This document shows, piece after piece, positions 26,912 through 36,431 of a stretch of DNA of 64,000 nucleotides. Position 1 is the first letter of the stretch, and each line of letters begins with the position of its first letter. The stretch is taken from NCBI GenBank assembly GCA_038316385.1, contig JBBQAN010000001.1, positions 127,931-191,930 of the forward strand. The letters are read 5' to 3'. Under the pieces are notes generated by a model that was not told where the DNA came from, did not search any database, and was given only the letters and a program-made list of their open reading frames with translations. The translations under genes were made by a program, and so were the position numbers. The stretch is from SZAS-103 sp038316385 (lineage in GTDB: Bacteria > Pseudomonadota > Gammaproteobacteria > Xanthomonadales > Xanthomonadaceae).

Positions 26912-29617
26912 GTGGATCGTTCCGAATTTCCGATTGCTTCATTGTTACCAGCGATCTGCGAGTCGCTGGCCAGGCATCCGCGCCTCGTGCTCGAAGCGCC
27001 GCCCGGCGCCGGTAAGACCACGCAGGCGCCACTCGCACTGCTCGATGCGGGATGGTTGGGTGGAAAGAAAATCGTGATGCTCGAGCCGCGCCGGGTCGCC
27101 GCGCGCGCGGCCGCACATTTCATGGCGAAGCAATTGAACGAAGCGATCGGCGAGACCGTGGGCTATCGCATCCGTTTCGAAAACAAGGTCTCGGCGCGCA
27201 CACGCATCGAGGTCGTCACTGAAGGCATATTGACGCGGCTGATCCAGGACGATCCGACGCTCGAAAGCATCGGCGCCTTGTTGTTCGACGAATTTCACGA
27301 ACGCCATCTCTCCGCCGACCTCGGCCTCGCGCTTGCGCTTGATGTGCAGTCGCAATTACGTGATGACTTGCGCATCGTGTTGATGTCGGCGACGCTCGAT
27401 GGCGAAAAGCTCGCGGCATTTCTCGATGCTCCACGCATCAGTTCGCAAGGCCGCAGCTTTCCCGTGGCCGTGTCGCATTTTCCTTCACGTCGCGCCCTTC
27501 GACAGGCTCAGGGCGATCGGTCGGAGGCCTTGGTTGCGCAGCTGCGACGCGCTATCGAACACGCGCTCGCCCAACACGAGGGCGATGTGCTCGTGTTTCT
27601 GCCCGGACAGCGTGAGATCGCGCAGTTGCATAAAGTGTTGCTGGCCTCGCCCCCTCCCTTGCGCGAGCAGGGGAGGGTTGTGGAGGGGTTGTCAGGAGTG
27701 ATGTGCTCACCAAAAAGCGACCCCGCCCCAGCCACCCCCTGCGCGCAAGGGCCGGAGTCAATCGTCGTCTTGGCGTTGCACGGCGAACTTCCACTCGAAC
27801 AACAAACTACTGCCTTGAACGCCGATCCGCTGGGCCGTCGCCGCATCGTACTCGCAACCAATGTTGCCGAATCGTCGGTGACGTTGCCTGGCGTGCGCGT
27901 GGTGATCGATGCCGGGCTCGCGCGCGAGCCGCGCTTTGATCCGAACTCGGGATTCTCGCGCCTGGAAACCGTCGCGATTTCACAGGCATCAGCCGACCAG
28001 CGCGCGGGTCGCGCGGGTCGCGTTGCCGAAGGGTTTGCTTATCGGCTATGGCCGGAATCGCAACGGCTCGAATCACAACGGCGCGCCGAAATGTCGCAAG
28101 TTGAATTGTCGAGTCTCGCGCTCGAACTCGCTGCCTGGGGTGAAGCGAACCTGCGTTTTGTCGATCCGCCGCCAAGCGGCGCATTATCTGCAGCGCGCGA
28201 TTTGTTGCGGCGACTCGGTGCACTTGACCTTCGACAAGATCAGGGTGATCGAGGTGAATATGCGATCACGCCGCTCGGCCGGCGCATGCTCGCGCTCGGC
28301 ACGCACCCACGACTTGCCGCGATGCTGCTTGCGCCCGAGCACGCGAGTGAACGCGCATTGGCTTGCGATCTTGCGGCGCTGGTCGAAGCGCGCGATCCGC
28401 TGCGCAGTCGTTCCGATGCGCTGGCGGAACGCTGGCAGGCGCTTGCGGCGTTTCGAAATGGACGTGCTCCGCCTGATGCCAATCGTTCCGCGCTTGCCGT
28501 GATCGATCAAGCCGCGAAGCAATGGCGCCGCCGATTGCGGCTCGATGCGCAGCCGCCCCGCGATGCTCCATCACACCTGCTTGGCGATCTGCTGCTGCAT
28601 GCATTCCCCGATCGCATTGCGCATCAAAGTGCGAATGATGCACGTCGCTATCAGCTCGCCAATGGCCGCAGCGCACGTTTGTTCGACGACAGCGCGTTGT
28701 ACGGCGAACCATGGATCGTGATCAGCGAGTTGCGTGGATCCGAACGCGAGGCGCAGATCCTGCGCGCCGCGCCGCTTGACCAAGCGCGACTCGAACGCGA
28801 ATTTTCGCCGCCCATTGATGGACAAGTATCGCGTGAGGCAGGACGCGGAGAGCGACCCGAGCGTTTCATCACCCAAGACCGCGTGTTCTGGGACAACGAC
28901 AAGCGCGGCATTGTTGCCGTGCGCGAACGGCGCTTCGATCGCATCGTGCTGGAAAGCAAGCCGATACAGAATCCCGATTCATCGCGCTATGCCAATGCGC
29001 TGGTCGATGCTGTGCGACAACTTGGCTTGTCCGCATTGCCATGGAGCGATGCAATATCGCAATGGCGCGAACGCCTGCGTTGCCTGTGCGCATGGATGCC
29101 GGAACTCGGCTTGCCTCATCTATCCGACGAAGCCTTGCTCGAATCGCTCGACGACTGGCTGCGGCCTGCATTCGTCGGGATGACGCGACTCGACGCGCTC
29201 GACGAGCGCGTCTTCGCGGAAGCGCTGACGGCACGCGTCGACTGGAGTGCACGCCAGCGCCTCGACGCGCTCGCGCCGTCGCGCATCCGCGTGCCATCGG
29301 GCATCGAGCGCGCGATCACTTACCGTTACGACGCGCCCGCCGACGCGCCCGACCCGCCCGTGCTTGCAGTGAAACTGCAGGAACTGTTCGGCCTCGCCGA
29401 CACCCCGCGCATCGCCGATGGCCGCATCGCGCTCACCCTGCATTTGCTTTCGCCAGGCGGCAAGCCGCTGCAGATCACCCAGGATCTTCGCGGCTTCTGG
29501 GATCGCACGTATCCCGAAGTGAAGCGCGAGATGAAGGGGCGCTACCCGAGGCATCCCTGGCCCGACGATCCGTGGACATCGGTAGCCACACATCGCGCGA
29601 AACCTCGCGGCACGTGA
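26912..29617 (+). CDS. hrpB: ATP-dependent helicase HrpB, enlarged by in-frame repeat insertions
   Basis: HrpB is a DEAH/DExH-box helicase. The frame from GTG 26912 gives 901 residues against about 810-840 usual for the family; no ATG or clear ribosome site fixes the start. Motifs: Walker A EAPPGAGKTTQAPL (about 29), DEFH in LFDEFHERHLSADLG (about 125), LMSATLDGEKL, ATNVAESSVTLPG, QRAGRAGR, and the HrpB C-terminal block LHLLSPGGKPLQITQDLRGF. Four stretches unlike HrpB (about residues 195-203, 245-283, 439-447 and 637-649) coincide with short dispersed repeats. They keep the frame, so the protein may still work. Confidence 0.9.
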   Translation: MDRSEFPIASLLPAICESLARHPRLVLEAPPGAGKTTQAPLALLDAGWLGGKKIVMLEPRRVAARAAAHFMAKQLNEAIGETVGYRIRFENKVSARTRIEVVTEGILTRLIQDDPTLESIGALLFDEFHERHLSADLGLALALDVQSQLRDDLRIVLMSATLDGEKLAAFLDAPRISSQGRSFPVAVSHFPSRRALRQAQGDRSEALVAQLRRAIEHALAQHEGDVLVFLPGQREIAQLHKVLLASPPPLREQGRVVEGLSGVMCSPKSDPAPATPCAQGPESIVVLALHGELPLEQQTTALNADPLGRRRIVLATNVAESSVTLPGVRVVIDAGLAREPRFDPNSGFSRLETVAISQASADQRAGRAGRVAEGFAYRLWPESQRLESQRRAEMSQVELSSLALELAAWGEANLRFVDPPPSGALSAARDLLRRLGALDLRQDQGDRGEYAITPLGRRMLALGTHPRLAAMLLAPEHASERALACDLAALVEARDPLRSRSDALAERWQALAAFRNGRAPPDANRSALAVIDQAAKQWRRRLRLDAQPPRDAPSHLLGDLLLHAFPDRIAHQSANDARRYQLANGRSARLFDDSALYGEPWIVISELRGSEREAQILRAAPLDQARLEREFSPPIDGQVSREAGRGERPERFITQDRVFWDNDKRGIVAVRERRFDRIVLESKPIQNPDSSRYANALVDAVRQLGLSALPWSDAISQWRERLRCLCAWMPELGLPHLSDEALLESLDDWLRPAFVGMTRLDALDERVFAEALTARVDWSARQRLDALAPSRIRVPSGIERAITYRYDAPADAPDPPVLAVKLQELFGLADTPRIADGRIALTLHLLSPGGKPLQITQDLRGFWDRTYPEVKREMKGRYPRHPWPDDPWTSVATHRAKPRGT
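27495..27520. repeat. Short dispersed repeat inside hrpB (type A, copy 1)
   Basis: CCCTTCGACAGGCTCAGGGC and the following ATCGG form a short palindromic element of a type common between genes in GC-rich Proteobacteria. Here it is read through as ALRQAQGDR. Confidence 0.7.
27646..27760. repeat. Inverted-arm repeat inserted in hrpB (type B)
   Basis: Two arms of about 38 bp, each with CCCTTGCGCG near a G-rich run, lie in opposite orientation around a short centre (about 27700-27720). The arms resemble each other as imperfect inverted repeats. The insert is read through as about 39 residues rich in Pro, Ser and Gly. The layout is like a small miniature element. Confidence 0.65.
28228..28251. repeat. 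Short dispersed repeat inside hrpB (type A, copy 2)
   Basis: CCTTCGACAAGATCAGGGTG with following ATCG is a variant of the element at 27495-27520, in the same orientation and reading frame. It is translated as DLRQDQGDR. Confidence 0.65.
28823..28857. repeat. Dispersed repeat inside hrpB (type C), shared with rluE end
   Basis: This 35-bp stretch, centred on CGCGTGAGGCAGGA, matches 36433-36467 at about 29 of 35 positions. In hrpB it is read as QVSREAGRGER. Confidence 0.6.
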
Positions 29618-30139
29618 GCTCCGCCGGATACCCGGCGACATCGGTACCGCATCGCGTCTGGTCGTGTTGTCGGGCGCTCGTCTGGATTCAACGTCGACTG
29701 ACGATCCTCGCGACGCATCGGGCGGACGCGGGCGCGTGTCGGATGAACGCGAAGACTTCCCGTGGCACTGCGACGGGTGTGCGCATAGGCGCGCTCGCCT
29801 ACCTTTCGTCGGATCGCGGAAAGACCGACGCAAGAACGATGCTGAAGCACCACCATCGTGTGTCGGGCGAATGATTTGCCGCAGCAATTCATCTTGATGA
29901 ACCAAACAGGCACTCGTTCGGCCCAAAGCGAAAAACGCTTCAAGCTTTGTTGTGATGTGTCGCCAAACGGCGTAAAGATGGGCCTGTTGCATTTCGATCA
30001 GGGGCCGTTCGGGGCGGATCGACGAAATGCGGTACCCATCCGATCACTCATTTGCCATGTCGCAAGACTTGGCAGCGCGCTACTGACAACGTTTCGCGAC
30101 GTTGCCTGTCGTGCGTTTTCCACCACTCAGGAGAGCTCC
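29618..30139. other. Upstream region of the autotransporter gene
   Basis: These 522 bp hold no gene I can support. Open frames here have no ribosome site or motif. The last part carries the AGGAG ribosome site (30129-30133) of the adhesin gene and presumably its promoter and any phase or environmental control. Confidence 0.5.
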
Positions 30140-33100
30140 ATGAAAGGTCTGCGCCAGCCGCGTACTGCGTTCCTCACTCTCAGCGTCCTGTTCGCCATCA
30201 CGGCGCAGACGGGCCTCATCGGATCTGCGTTTGCGGCTGCGCCGCCGCCGCCGGGCGTGGTGTGCAACACGACGCCTGCATCGACCGGTTCGTCTGCGAC
30301 GGGCTATGGCGCGCTGGCGTGTGGCAATTACGACATTGCGAGCGGCGACAACAGCAGCGCGATCGGCCGCGGCAACACAGCGCAAAACAGCTACGACAGC
30401 GCGGTGGGCGCGAACAACATTGCAAAGGGCGGCGACAGCAGCGCGGTTGGTTTTAACAATCATGCTTACAGTCCCAAGGACTCCGCGTTCGGTACCAACA
30501 ACGTCGCCAATGGCAGCAACGCCAGTGCGTTCGGCTATGACAATCACGCTTACGGCCGCAACGGCAGTGCGGCCGGTTACAAAAATATCGTCAATGGCAA
30601 TACCAGCAGCGCGTTTGGTGCCAACAACATCGCCAATGTCGTCGACAGCAGTGCGTTCGGCTATGGGAACCATGCTTATGCTGGAAACAGCAGCGCGATC
30701 GGCGGAAAAAACACCGCCTCGGGAGCGAACAGTAGCGCCTTTGGCTACGACAACACGGTGTACGCCAGCGCAAGCAGCAGCAACGCGCTTGGCAACAATA
30801 ACAAGGCGGGTACGCTCGCAGGTGCAGCAGGCACTTTTTCAGATGCCAATGCGGTGGGTAGCAACAACAAGGCGAGCGCTTCGGGTGCCAACGCATTCGG
30901 TACCACCAACACCGCGAGTGCTCTGGGTGCCAATGCGATGGGTTACCGCAATACCGCATCGGGTAACGACAGCAGCGCGATCGGCGGCTTCAACACGGCG
31001 ATCGGCACCCGTGCCAGCGCATTGGGATTCAAGAGCTATGCGGGCGCTGACAAGTCGAGTGCGGTTGGCTACTACAGTTTCGCAAATGCAACGGGTAGCA
31101 CCGCGTTTGGCTACGAGAACAACACGTACGCTGGAGCCGACAGCAGCAATGCGATCGGCACCCGCAACAAGACCTACGGCGTGGATTCCAACGCGATCGG
31201 CACCAGCAACATCGCCACGGGAAGTCAAAGCAGCGCAATCGGCAACCGCAACTACAGCACCGGCTACCAAGGCAGCGCTATCGGCGTCCACAATACGGCG
31301 GATTACAGGGCTGCCGCATTGGGTTACTACAATCGGGCGCTTGGCAAATCCAGCGTCGCGGTGGGTACATCCAATGCTGCAACAGGGAATTACGACAGCG
31401 CTGTGGGCCGCAACAACCGGGCCGGCGGCAATTACTATCACTACAACACCAACACCATGTCGGGCAACACGTACCACTCCACCAACGCCAGCGCAGTGGG
31501 GCTCAACAACTCCGCCTACGGCAACCGCGCGAGTGCATTCGGCAACAGTAACCTCGCAGGTGCAGCAGTCGTTGATAGTTCCAGCTACGTAAGTTTCACC
31601 AACAACGACAGCGCCATCGGCGTATTCAACGTTGCCACGGGGGGCGACAGCAGCGCTGTCGGTCGCAGCAACCACGCCTATGGCAGCTTCAGTAGCGCGA
31701 TTGGCAGCTACAACCACGCGAACGGCAAGTCGAGTAGCGCGCTCGGAGACGGCAACACATCGACCGGCGATAACAGCAGCGCCATCGGCCTGGGCAACAG
31801 AACGTACGGCTCTAAAAGCAATGCATTTGGCGCAAACAACGCAGCTTATGGTGATGGCAGCAGCGCGTTCGGCACCTACAACAATACCGCGGGCTATCGC
31901 AGCAGCGGATTCGGCCGCAACAACACCGTCAACGCTTCGTCCTACACCTACAACGGCCTGACGGTGGTGGGACGCGGCAGCGCGGCGGTCGGCGAATTCA
32001 ACACCGTCAGCGGCAGCTACAACAATGCGGTCGGCTACGGCAACGTCGCCGCCAGCACGACCCTCCACAGGCCTGGCTACGTCTCCGGTTACGGCTACAC
32101 TGGTCCGGAAACGCCTTACTTCACCACTGGCGCCAGCGCGTTCGGCTCCAACAACACGGCCACCGGCGGCAACAGCAGCGCGATAGGTCACTACAATAAG
32201 GCGCTTGGAAGCGACAGCAGTGCGATTGGCGATGGCAACATCGCGTTCGCGGCGGGCGACAGCGCCTTCGGTCTCAGCAACAACGCCGGCGGCAACTACT
32301 TTTACGCGGGCACCTACTACCACGCGGTCAATGCCGTGGCCATGGGCCGGAACAACAATGCCAACGGCGACTTAAGCGTTGCGATCGGCCAGGGCAACAC
32401 GGCCGGCACCGGCTACGCCACCGGCGGGGTGGTCGGGTTCACCGACTCCGACACCGCGATCGGCCAGGACAATACCGCCATCGGCGGCGGCAGCAGCGCG
32501 TTCGGCAACTACAACAACATCCTGGGCTATCGCAGCAGCGGGTTCGGACGCAACAACACTGCCAACGCGTCGTCCTACACCTACAACGGCCTGACGGTGG
32601 TGGGAAGCGGCAGCGCGGCGTTCGGTGAGTCCAATACCGTCAGCGGCAGCTACAACAATGCGGTCGGCAACGGCAACGTCGCCGGCAGCTCCACCTACCA
32701 CCGGTTGAGCTATGGCGTGGACACGCCTTTCCTCACCACCGGTGCCAGCGCCTTCGGCGCGGGCAACACGGCCATCGGCTTCAACAACAGCGCGTTCGGT
32801 CGCTACAACCACGTCGCGGGTGTGTCGTACAACTACAACGGGTTGACCGCGTTGGCGCGCGGCGGCAGCGCGTTCGGCAACAACAACACCGCGAACGGCA
32901 GTTACAACAGCGCGGTCGGCGTCAGCAATACCGCGGGCGGCGAAAAATTCCACCGGCCGGGTTATGTCTCCGGCTCAGGCAGCGTCGGCCCGGAAACACC
33001 GTACTTCGGCTCTGGCGACAGCGCCTTCGGCTCCGGCAACGTGGCGATGGGCGGCGACAGCAGCGCGATGGGCTCCGCCAACAGGGCCACGGGCCAATAC

Positions 33101-35104
33101 AGCAGCGCGTTCGGTCGCAGCAACAAGGCCTATGGCGTCAACAGTTCTGCGGTCGGCCTTGGCAACAGGGCCTACGGTGATTTCAGCAGCGCGATAGGTG
33201 CCGCAAGCTATGCCAATGCCGACGACAGCATGGCAATCGGCAACGGTGACGCGACCTTCGGCGTCGGCAGCAGTGCGATCGGCCACGACAACACCGCTTA
33301 TGGCGGTAGCAGCACCGCGCTTGGCATCAACAACAGGAGTCATGGCGACAACAGCGCCGCCGTCGGTCGCGGCAATACGACGGGATCGTTCGCCAGTTAC
33401 AGCAGCGCCGTCGGCAGTGGGAACTATGCCAAGGGCGGATCAAGTTCGGCGATCGGCCACAACAACAACGCGTTCGGCGACTTCAGCAGTGCGCTCGGCG
33501 ACTACAACACCGCATCGGGCCTGCTGAGCAACGCCATGGGAACCGGAGACACGGCCACGGGTGTCAAGAGCAGCGCGATCGGCGACGGCAACCATGCCAC
33601 CATCCGCGCCAATGGCGGCAGCGCGATCGGCTTCAGCAATACCGTATCCGGCTATCGCGGCTCAGCATTCGGCAGCTACAACACGTCAAACGGCGACAAC
33701 AGCAGCGCATTCGGTCGCAGGAACAGGGCATCCGGTCTCTACAGCAGCGCCATCGGCGACGCCAACTTCGCCAGAGGCAACAACAGCAGCGCGTTCGGAC
33801 TGAACAATACGTCATCAGGTTCCAGCAGCAGCGCGATCGGCGACGGCAATATCGCCAGAGGGGCGGATACCAGTGCATTCGGTTTCGACAACACGGCGAC
33901 CGGCGACAACAGCGCGGCGGTGGGGCGCGGCAACGATACACGGGGCACCTACAGCAGCGCGGTCGGCATCGACAACTTCGCCAGGGGTGACAACAGCAGC
34001 GCGTTCGGTTTCCACAGCAATTCGTCCGGTCTCGACAGCAGCGCGTTCGGCTATCGAAATACCGCGTCCGGAATCAATGCCAGCGCCTTTGGCGCCGGCA
34101 ACCTGGCCACAGGACTGGATGCCAGCGCATTCGGCTTCGACAACACAGCAGCCGGTTTCGGCAGCTTGGCAGCGGGCAGCGGCGCCAAGGCGAGCAAGCA
34201 GGGCAGCGTTGCGATCGGCGGCTGGTTCGATGCAAACGGTAACGGCGTGATGGATGCTGGAGAGACGGCCACTGCCGGTGGCCTGGATTCGGTGGCGATC
34301 GGCAGCGGCGCATCTGCCAGCGGCAAGAACGCCAGTGCGTTCGGCGAAGGGGCATCGGCGACGGCGACCAATGCGGTGGCGATCGGTGCGGGCTCCATTG
34401 CCAACGTAGCGAACACGGTGTCGGTGGGTAGCGTCGGCAATGAACGACGCATCACCAACGTGGCAGCCGGCGTGAACGGCACCGATGCAGTGAACGTGAA
34501 CCAGCTCACCGCTGCGACGACACTCGCCACGCGCGCCGAAGCCTCGGCAACGACCGCCATGAGCACAGCCAACACGGCCTTGACGACGGCGAACAATGCG
34601 TTGTACGAGAGCAGCGCGCAGGTGACGGCACTGGCAGGTTCTGCAGGCACCCAAGCGATGGATGCAGGCGACGCGCAAACGCTGGTCGCTGCGAATGCGC
34701 ATTCGGATTCCGGTGATGCAACAACACTTGCCGCAGCGAATACGCACGCCAATGCGGGCGACGCGGCGACATTGTCGTCGGCGAACAGTTATACCAACAC
34801 GCGCTTTGCCGACCTGTCCACCTCGCTGAACGACTTGCAGACGCACGTGAACGATCAGTTCAACCAGACCAACCGGCGCGTCAATACGGTCGGCGCGCTG
34901 TCGGCGGCGCTGAGCATGATCGGGCCGGATGGGCGGATTGCCGGCGAGAACCAGCTCAGCATGGGCGTGGGTAATTTCCACAGCCAGCAGGCGATCTCGG
35001 TCGGCTTCAGCCGCCTGCTTTCGCCGCATGCATCGGTGCGCCTCGGCGCGGCGTTCGCGAATGGCGAGAACGAAGCGGGCCTGGGCTTCAACCTCGGCTG
35101 GTGA
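30140..35104 (+). CDS. Trimeric autotransporter adhesin (YadA/Hia type)
   Basis: The 1654-residue protein starts at ATG 30140 behind AGGAG. It has a signal peptide (about residues 1-33), a very long head of about 14-residue YadA-like repeats (pattern SSAFGxNNxAxGxx, about residues 50-1370), a neck (SVGSVGNERRITNVAAGVNG and TDAVNVNQL), a coiled-coil stalk rich in Ala/Thr/Asp and a C-terminal beta-barrel anchor (about 1565-1654) ending in AGLGFNLGW. Three chains would form one outer-membrane barrel that exports the head for adhesion or biofilm. An EF-hand-like loop lies at residues 1364-1375. Repeat units vary and include three long Tyr-rich super-repeats. Confidence 0.95.
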   Translation: MKGLRQPRTAFLTLSVLFAITAQTGLIGSAFAAAPPPPGVVCNTTPASTGSSATGYGALACGNYDIASGDNSSAIGRGNTAQNSYDSAVGANNIAKGGDSSAVGFNNHAYSPKDSAFGTNNVANGSNASAFGYDNHAYGRNGSAAGYKNIVNGNTSSAFGANNIANVVDSSAFGYGNHAYAGNSSAIGGKNTASGANSSAFGYDNTVYASASSSNALGNNNKAGTLAGAAGTFSDANAVGSNNKASASGANAFGTTNTASALGANAMGYRNTASGNDSSAIGGFNTAIGTRASALGFKSYAGADKSSAVGYYSFANATGSTAFGYENNTYAGADSSNAIGTRNKTYGVDSNAIGTSNIATGSQSSAIGNRNYSTGYQGSAIGVHNTADYRAAALGYYNRALGKSSVAVGTSNAATGNYDSAVGRNNRAGGNYYHYNTNTMSGNTYHSTNASAVGLNNSAYGNRASAFGNSNLAGAAVVDSSSYVSFTNNDSAIGVFNVATGGDSSAVGRSNHAYGSFSSAIGSYNHANGKSSSALGDGNTSTGDNSSAIGLGNRTYGSKSNAFGANNAAYGDGSSAFGTYNNTAGYRSSGFGRNNTVNASSYTYNGLTVVGRGSAAVGEFNTVSGSYNNAVGYGNVAASTTLHRPGYVSGYGYTGPETPYFTTGASAFGSNNTATGGNSSAIGHYNKALGSDSSAIGDGNIAFAAGDSAFGLSNNAGGNYFYAGTYYHAVNAVAMGRNNNANGDLSVAIGQGNTAGTGYATGGVVGFTDSDTAIGQDNTAIGGGSSAFGNYNNILGYRSSGFGRNNTANASSYTYNGLTVVGSGSAAFGESNTVSGSYNNAVGNGNVAGSSTYHRLSYGVDTPFLTTGASAFGAGNTAIGFNNSAFGRYNHVAGVSYNYNGLTALARGGSAFGNNNTANGSYNSAVGVSNTAGGEKFHRPGYVSGSGSVGPETPYFGSGDSAFGSGNVAMGGDSSAMGSANRATGQYSSAFGRSNKAYGVNSSAVGLGNRAYGDFSSAIGAASYANADDSMAIGNGDATFGVGSSAIGHDNTAYGGSSTALGINNRSHGDNSAAVGRGNTTGSFASYSSAVGSGNYAKGGSSSAIGHNNNAFGDFSSALGDYNTASGLLSNAMGTGDTATGVKSSAIGDGNHATIRANGGSAIGFSNTVSGYRGSAFGSYNTSNGDNSSAFGRRNRASGLYSSAIGDANFARGNNSSAFGLNNTSSGSSSSAIGDGNIARGADTSAFGFDNTATGDNSAAVGRGNDTRGTYSSAVGIDNFARGDNSSAFGFHSNSSGLDSSAFGYRNTASGINASAFGAGNLATGLDASAFGFDNTAAGFGSLAAGSGAKASKQGSVAIGGWFDANGNGVMDAGETATAGGLDSVAIGSGASASGKNASAFGEGASATATNAVAIGAGSIANVANTVSVGSVGNERRITNVAAGVNGTDAVNVNQLTAATTLATRAEASATTAMSTANTALTTANNALYESSAQVTALAGSAGTQAMDAGDAQTLVAANAHSDSGDATTLAAANTHANAGDAATLSSANSYTNTRFADLSTSLNDLQTHVNDQFNQTNRRVNTVGALSAALSMIGPDGRIAGENQLSMGVGNFHSQQAISVGFSRLLSPHASVRLGAAFANGENEAGLGFNLGW
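31892..33020 (+). repeat. Three long super-repeats within the adhesin head
   Basis: Modules starting GYRSSGFGRNNTVNASSYTY (31892), GYRSSGFGRNNTANASSYTY (32525) and SAFGRYNHVAGVSYNYNG (near 32790) each continue with a YNGLT segment, SGSYNNAVG-like units and an HRPGYVSG or HRLSYG insert with TPYF or TPFL. DNA of the first two is nearly the same over long runs, so they arose by internal duplication. Confidence 0.75.
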
Positions 35105-35112
35105 TGAGCGAA

Positions 35113-35141
35113 GCGTCGCCGCCGGAACAAGGCGGCGACGC
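35113..35141. terminator. Strong hairpin between convergent genes
   Basis: GCGTCGCCGCC (35113-35123) pairs perfectly with GGCGGCGACGC (35131-35141) across a 7-nt loop. It lies between the adhesin stop and the convergent methyltransferase stop. There is no T-tract, so termination is likely but not certain. Confidence 0.55.
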
Positions 35142-35144
35142 GCT

Positions 35145-35915
35145 TCATGATGTGGACACGCGGCCGACGTGCAAGGTCAGCGGCCAGATCACCGCGCGGA
35201 TTTGCGTGGGATCGCCCCAGGCCTCGGACAGCTCGACCAGGATCTGCTCCACTGCGTCGATCCCGGTTGCGCGCGTATAGCGCTGGCAGGCCGACCAGCT
35301 GCGCAAGTAGGCGACGTACTGCAGCAGCGTCCAGTCGCAGCGCATCGTGAAGGCGGGCACATCGACCGCGCGTTCGAAGGCGAACGGAAGCTGCGCGTAG
35401 CCATCCAGCACGTGCTCGCGTCCATCCGGCCACCACGCATCCAGCAGTTCGTCGTGCAGGCGATCGAACGGGACATCAACCGCCGCATTCACCCGCGATT
35501 GTGCGTAGGTCCATGCAGCGAACACGCCACCGGGCTTCAACACGCGACGCACCTCGGCTTGGAAGCGCGGCACGTCGAACCAATGCATCGCCTGCGCGAC
35601 GGTCACCAGATCCGCGCTTGCATCCGGCAGCGCGCAGGTTTCCGCCGACGCGACCACGTAGCGGATATTCGGCGTTAGAGCGGCAGCGGCGATCTGTTCG
35701 GCGCTCGGATCGCTCGCATAAACCTGCTCGAAGCGTGCGGCCAGCGCGATCGATGCCTGGCCGTTGCCGCAACCCGCGTCCCACGCGAGCTTGCGTTCGG
35801 CGCACTGTTGCGCAAGCCAGTCGAACAGCGCCGGCGGATAGTGCGGGCGTGCGCTGGCGTAGCCGGTTGCATGGCCTGAAAAGTGATCCTTGAAGGCGCA
35901 GCTATTCGACGTCAT
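35145..35915 (-). CDS. Class I SAM-dependent methyltransferase
   Basis: The 256-residue product from ATG 35915 starts MTSNSCAFKDHFSGHATGYA, typical of small Methyltransf_11 proteins; in-frame ATGs also exist at 35936 and 35963. SAM-binding motif I is WDAGCGNGQASIALAARF, motif II region DLVTVAQAMHWFD and motif post-I VLKPGGVFAAWTY. The substrate cannot be told. It converges on the adhesin gene, with a large hairpin in between. Confidence 0.88.
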   Translation of the reverse strand: MTSNSCAFKDHFSGHATGYASARPHYPPALFDWLAQQCAERKLAWDAGCGNGQASIALAARFEQVYASDPSAEQIAAAALTPNIRYVVASAETCALPDASADLVTVAQAMHWFDVPRFQAEVRRVLKPGGVFAAWTYAQSRVNAAVDVPFDRLHDELLDAWWPDGREHVLDGYAQLPFAFERAVDVPAFTMRCDWTLLQYVAYLRSWSACQRYTRATGIDAVEQILVELSEAWGDPTQIRAVIWPLTLHVGRVSTS

Positions 35916-36007
35916 GGCGAGCCGTGTTGCGTTCATGCTGAGTCTGTTAGCGTACCGTTTCACGCTGTGCAGATCGCAGCGGCCGATGCAACGACAAGGA
36001 GAATGTC

Positions 36008-36421
36008 ATGAATACTTCCATCACCCGTAACGCATCCACGGCCTTGGCGATGGCCGGCAATGCCGCAGTCCACCTGAAGGACGGCGTCCGCAGCAGCGTC
36101 GCGCGCTGGATACCGATGGCGGTCAAGGCGATCGGCGCAGGCGCGCAGATCGCGGTTCTGCGCGACGGCAGCCGCAAGGCCGTCAAGGTGGCCAGGCGCA
36201 ATCCCGCCGCGACGGCAGCGGTGGTCGCGGCAGCAGCAGGGGCCGGTGTCGCGCTGTGGTTGATGCGACGGAACAAGCAACGTCGCGGACTTGACGAGGA
36301 AATGCGCACGATCGAGATCAAGCCGGTGCGCGCCGCGCGCAGCAGAGTGGCGGCAAGCAAACGCGCGTCGCCCAAGCCCGCAGCGGCGAAAACAGCAGCG
36401 CAGGTCAACGCCGACGCGTAA
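36008..36421 (+). CDS. Hypothetical Ala/Arg-rich membrane-anchored protein
   Basis: A GGAG site precedes the ATG. The 137-residue protein has one hydrophobic stretch (about residues 67-86, TAAVVAAAAGAGVALWLM), flanked by basic segments (RRNPA, RRNKQRR), and a Lys/Ala-rich tail. No family is recognised. The basic, disordered tail suggests contact with nucleic acid or membrane surface, but there is no direct evidence. Confidence 0.65.
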   Translation: MNTSITRNASTALAMAGNAAVHLKDGVRSSVARWIPMAVKAIGAGAQIAVLRDGSRKAVKVARRNPAATAAVVAAAAGAGVALWLMRRNKQRRGLDEEMRTIEIKPVRAARSRVAASKRASPKPAAAKTAAQVNADA

Positions 36422-36431
36422 CGGTGGATGC

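Noticed and set aside
29041..29874. Arg-rich plus-strand frame overlapping the hrpB 3' end
   Set aside because: It overlaps the conserved HrpB C-terminal domain in another frame and has no known domain.
30300..34200. Regular short repeats that could look like a CRISPR array
   Set aside because: Repeats are coding, about 42 bp, degenerate, without constant spacers, and make YadA-type head units.
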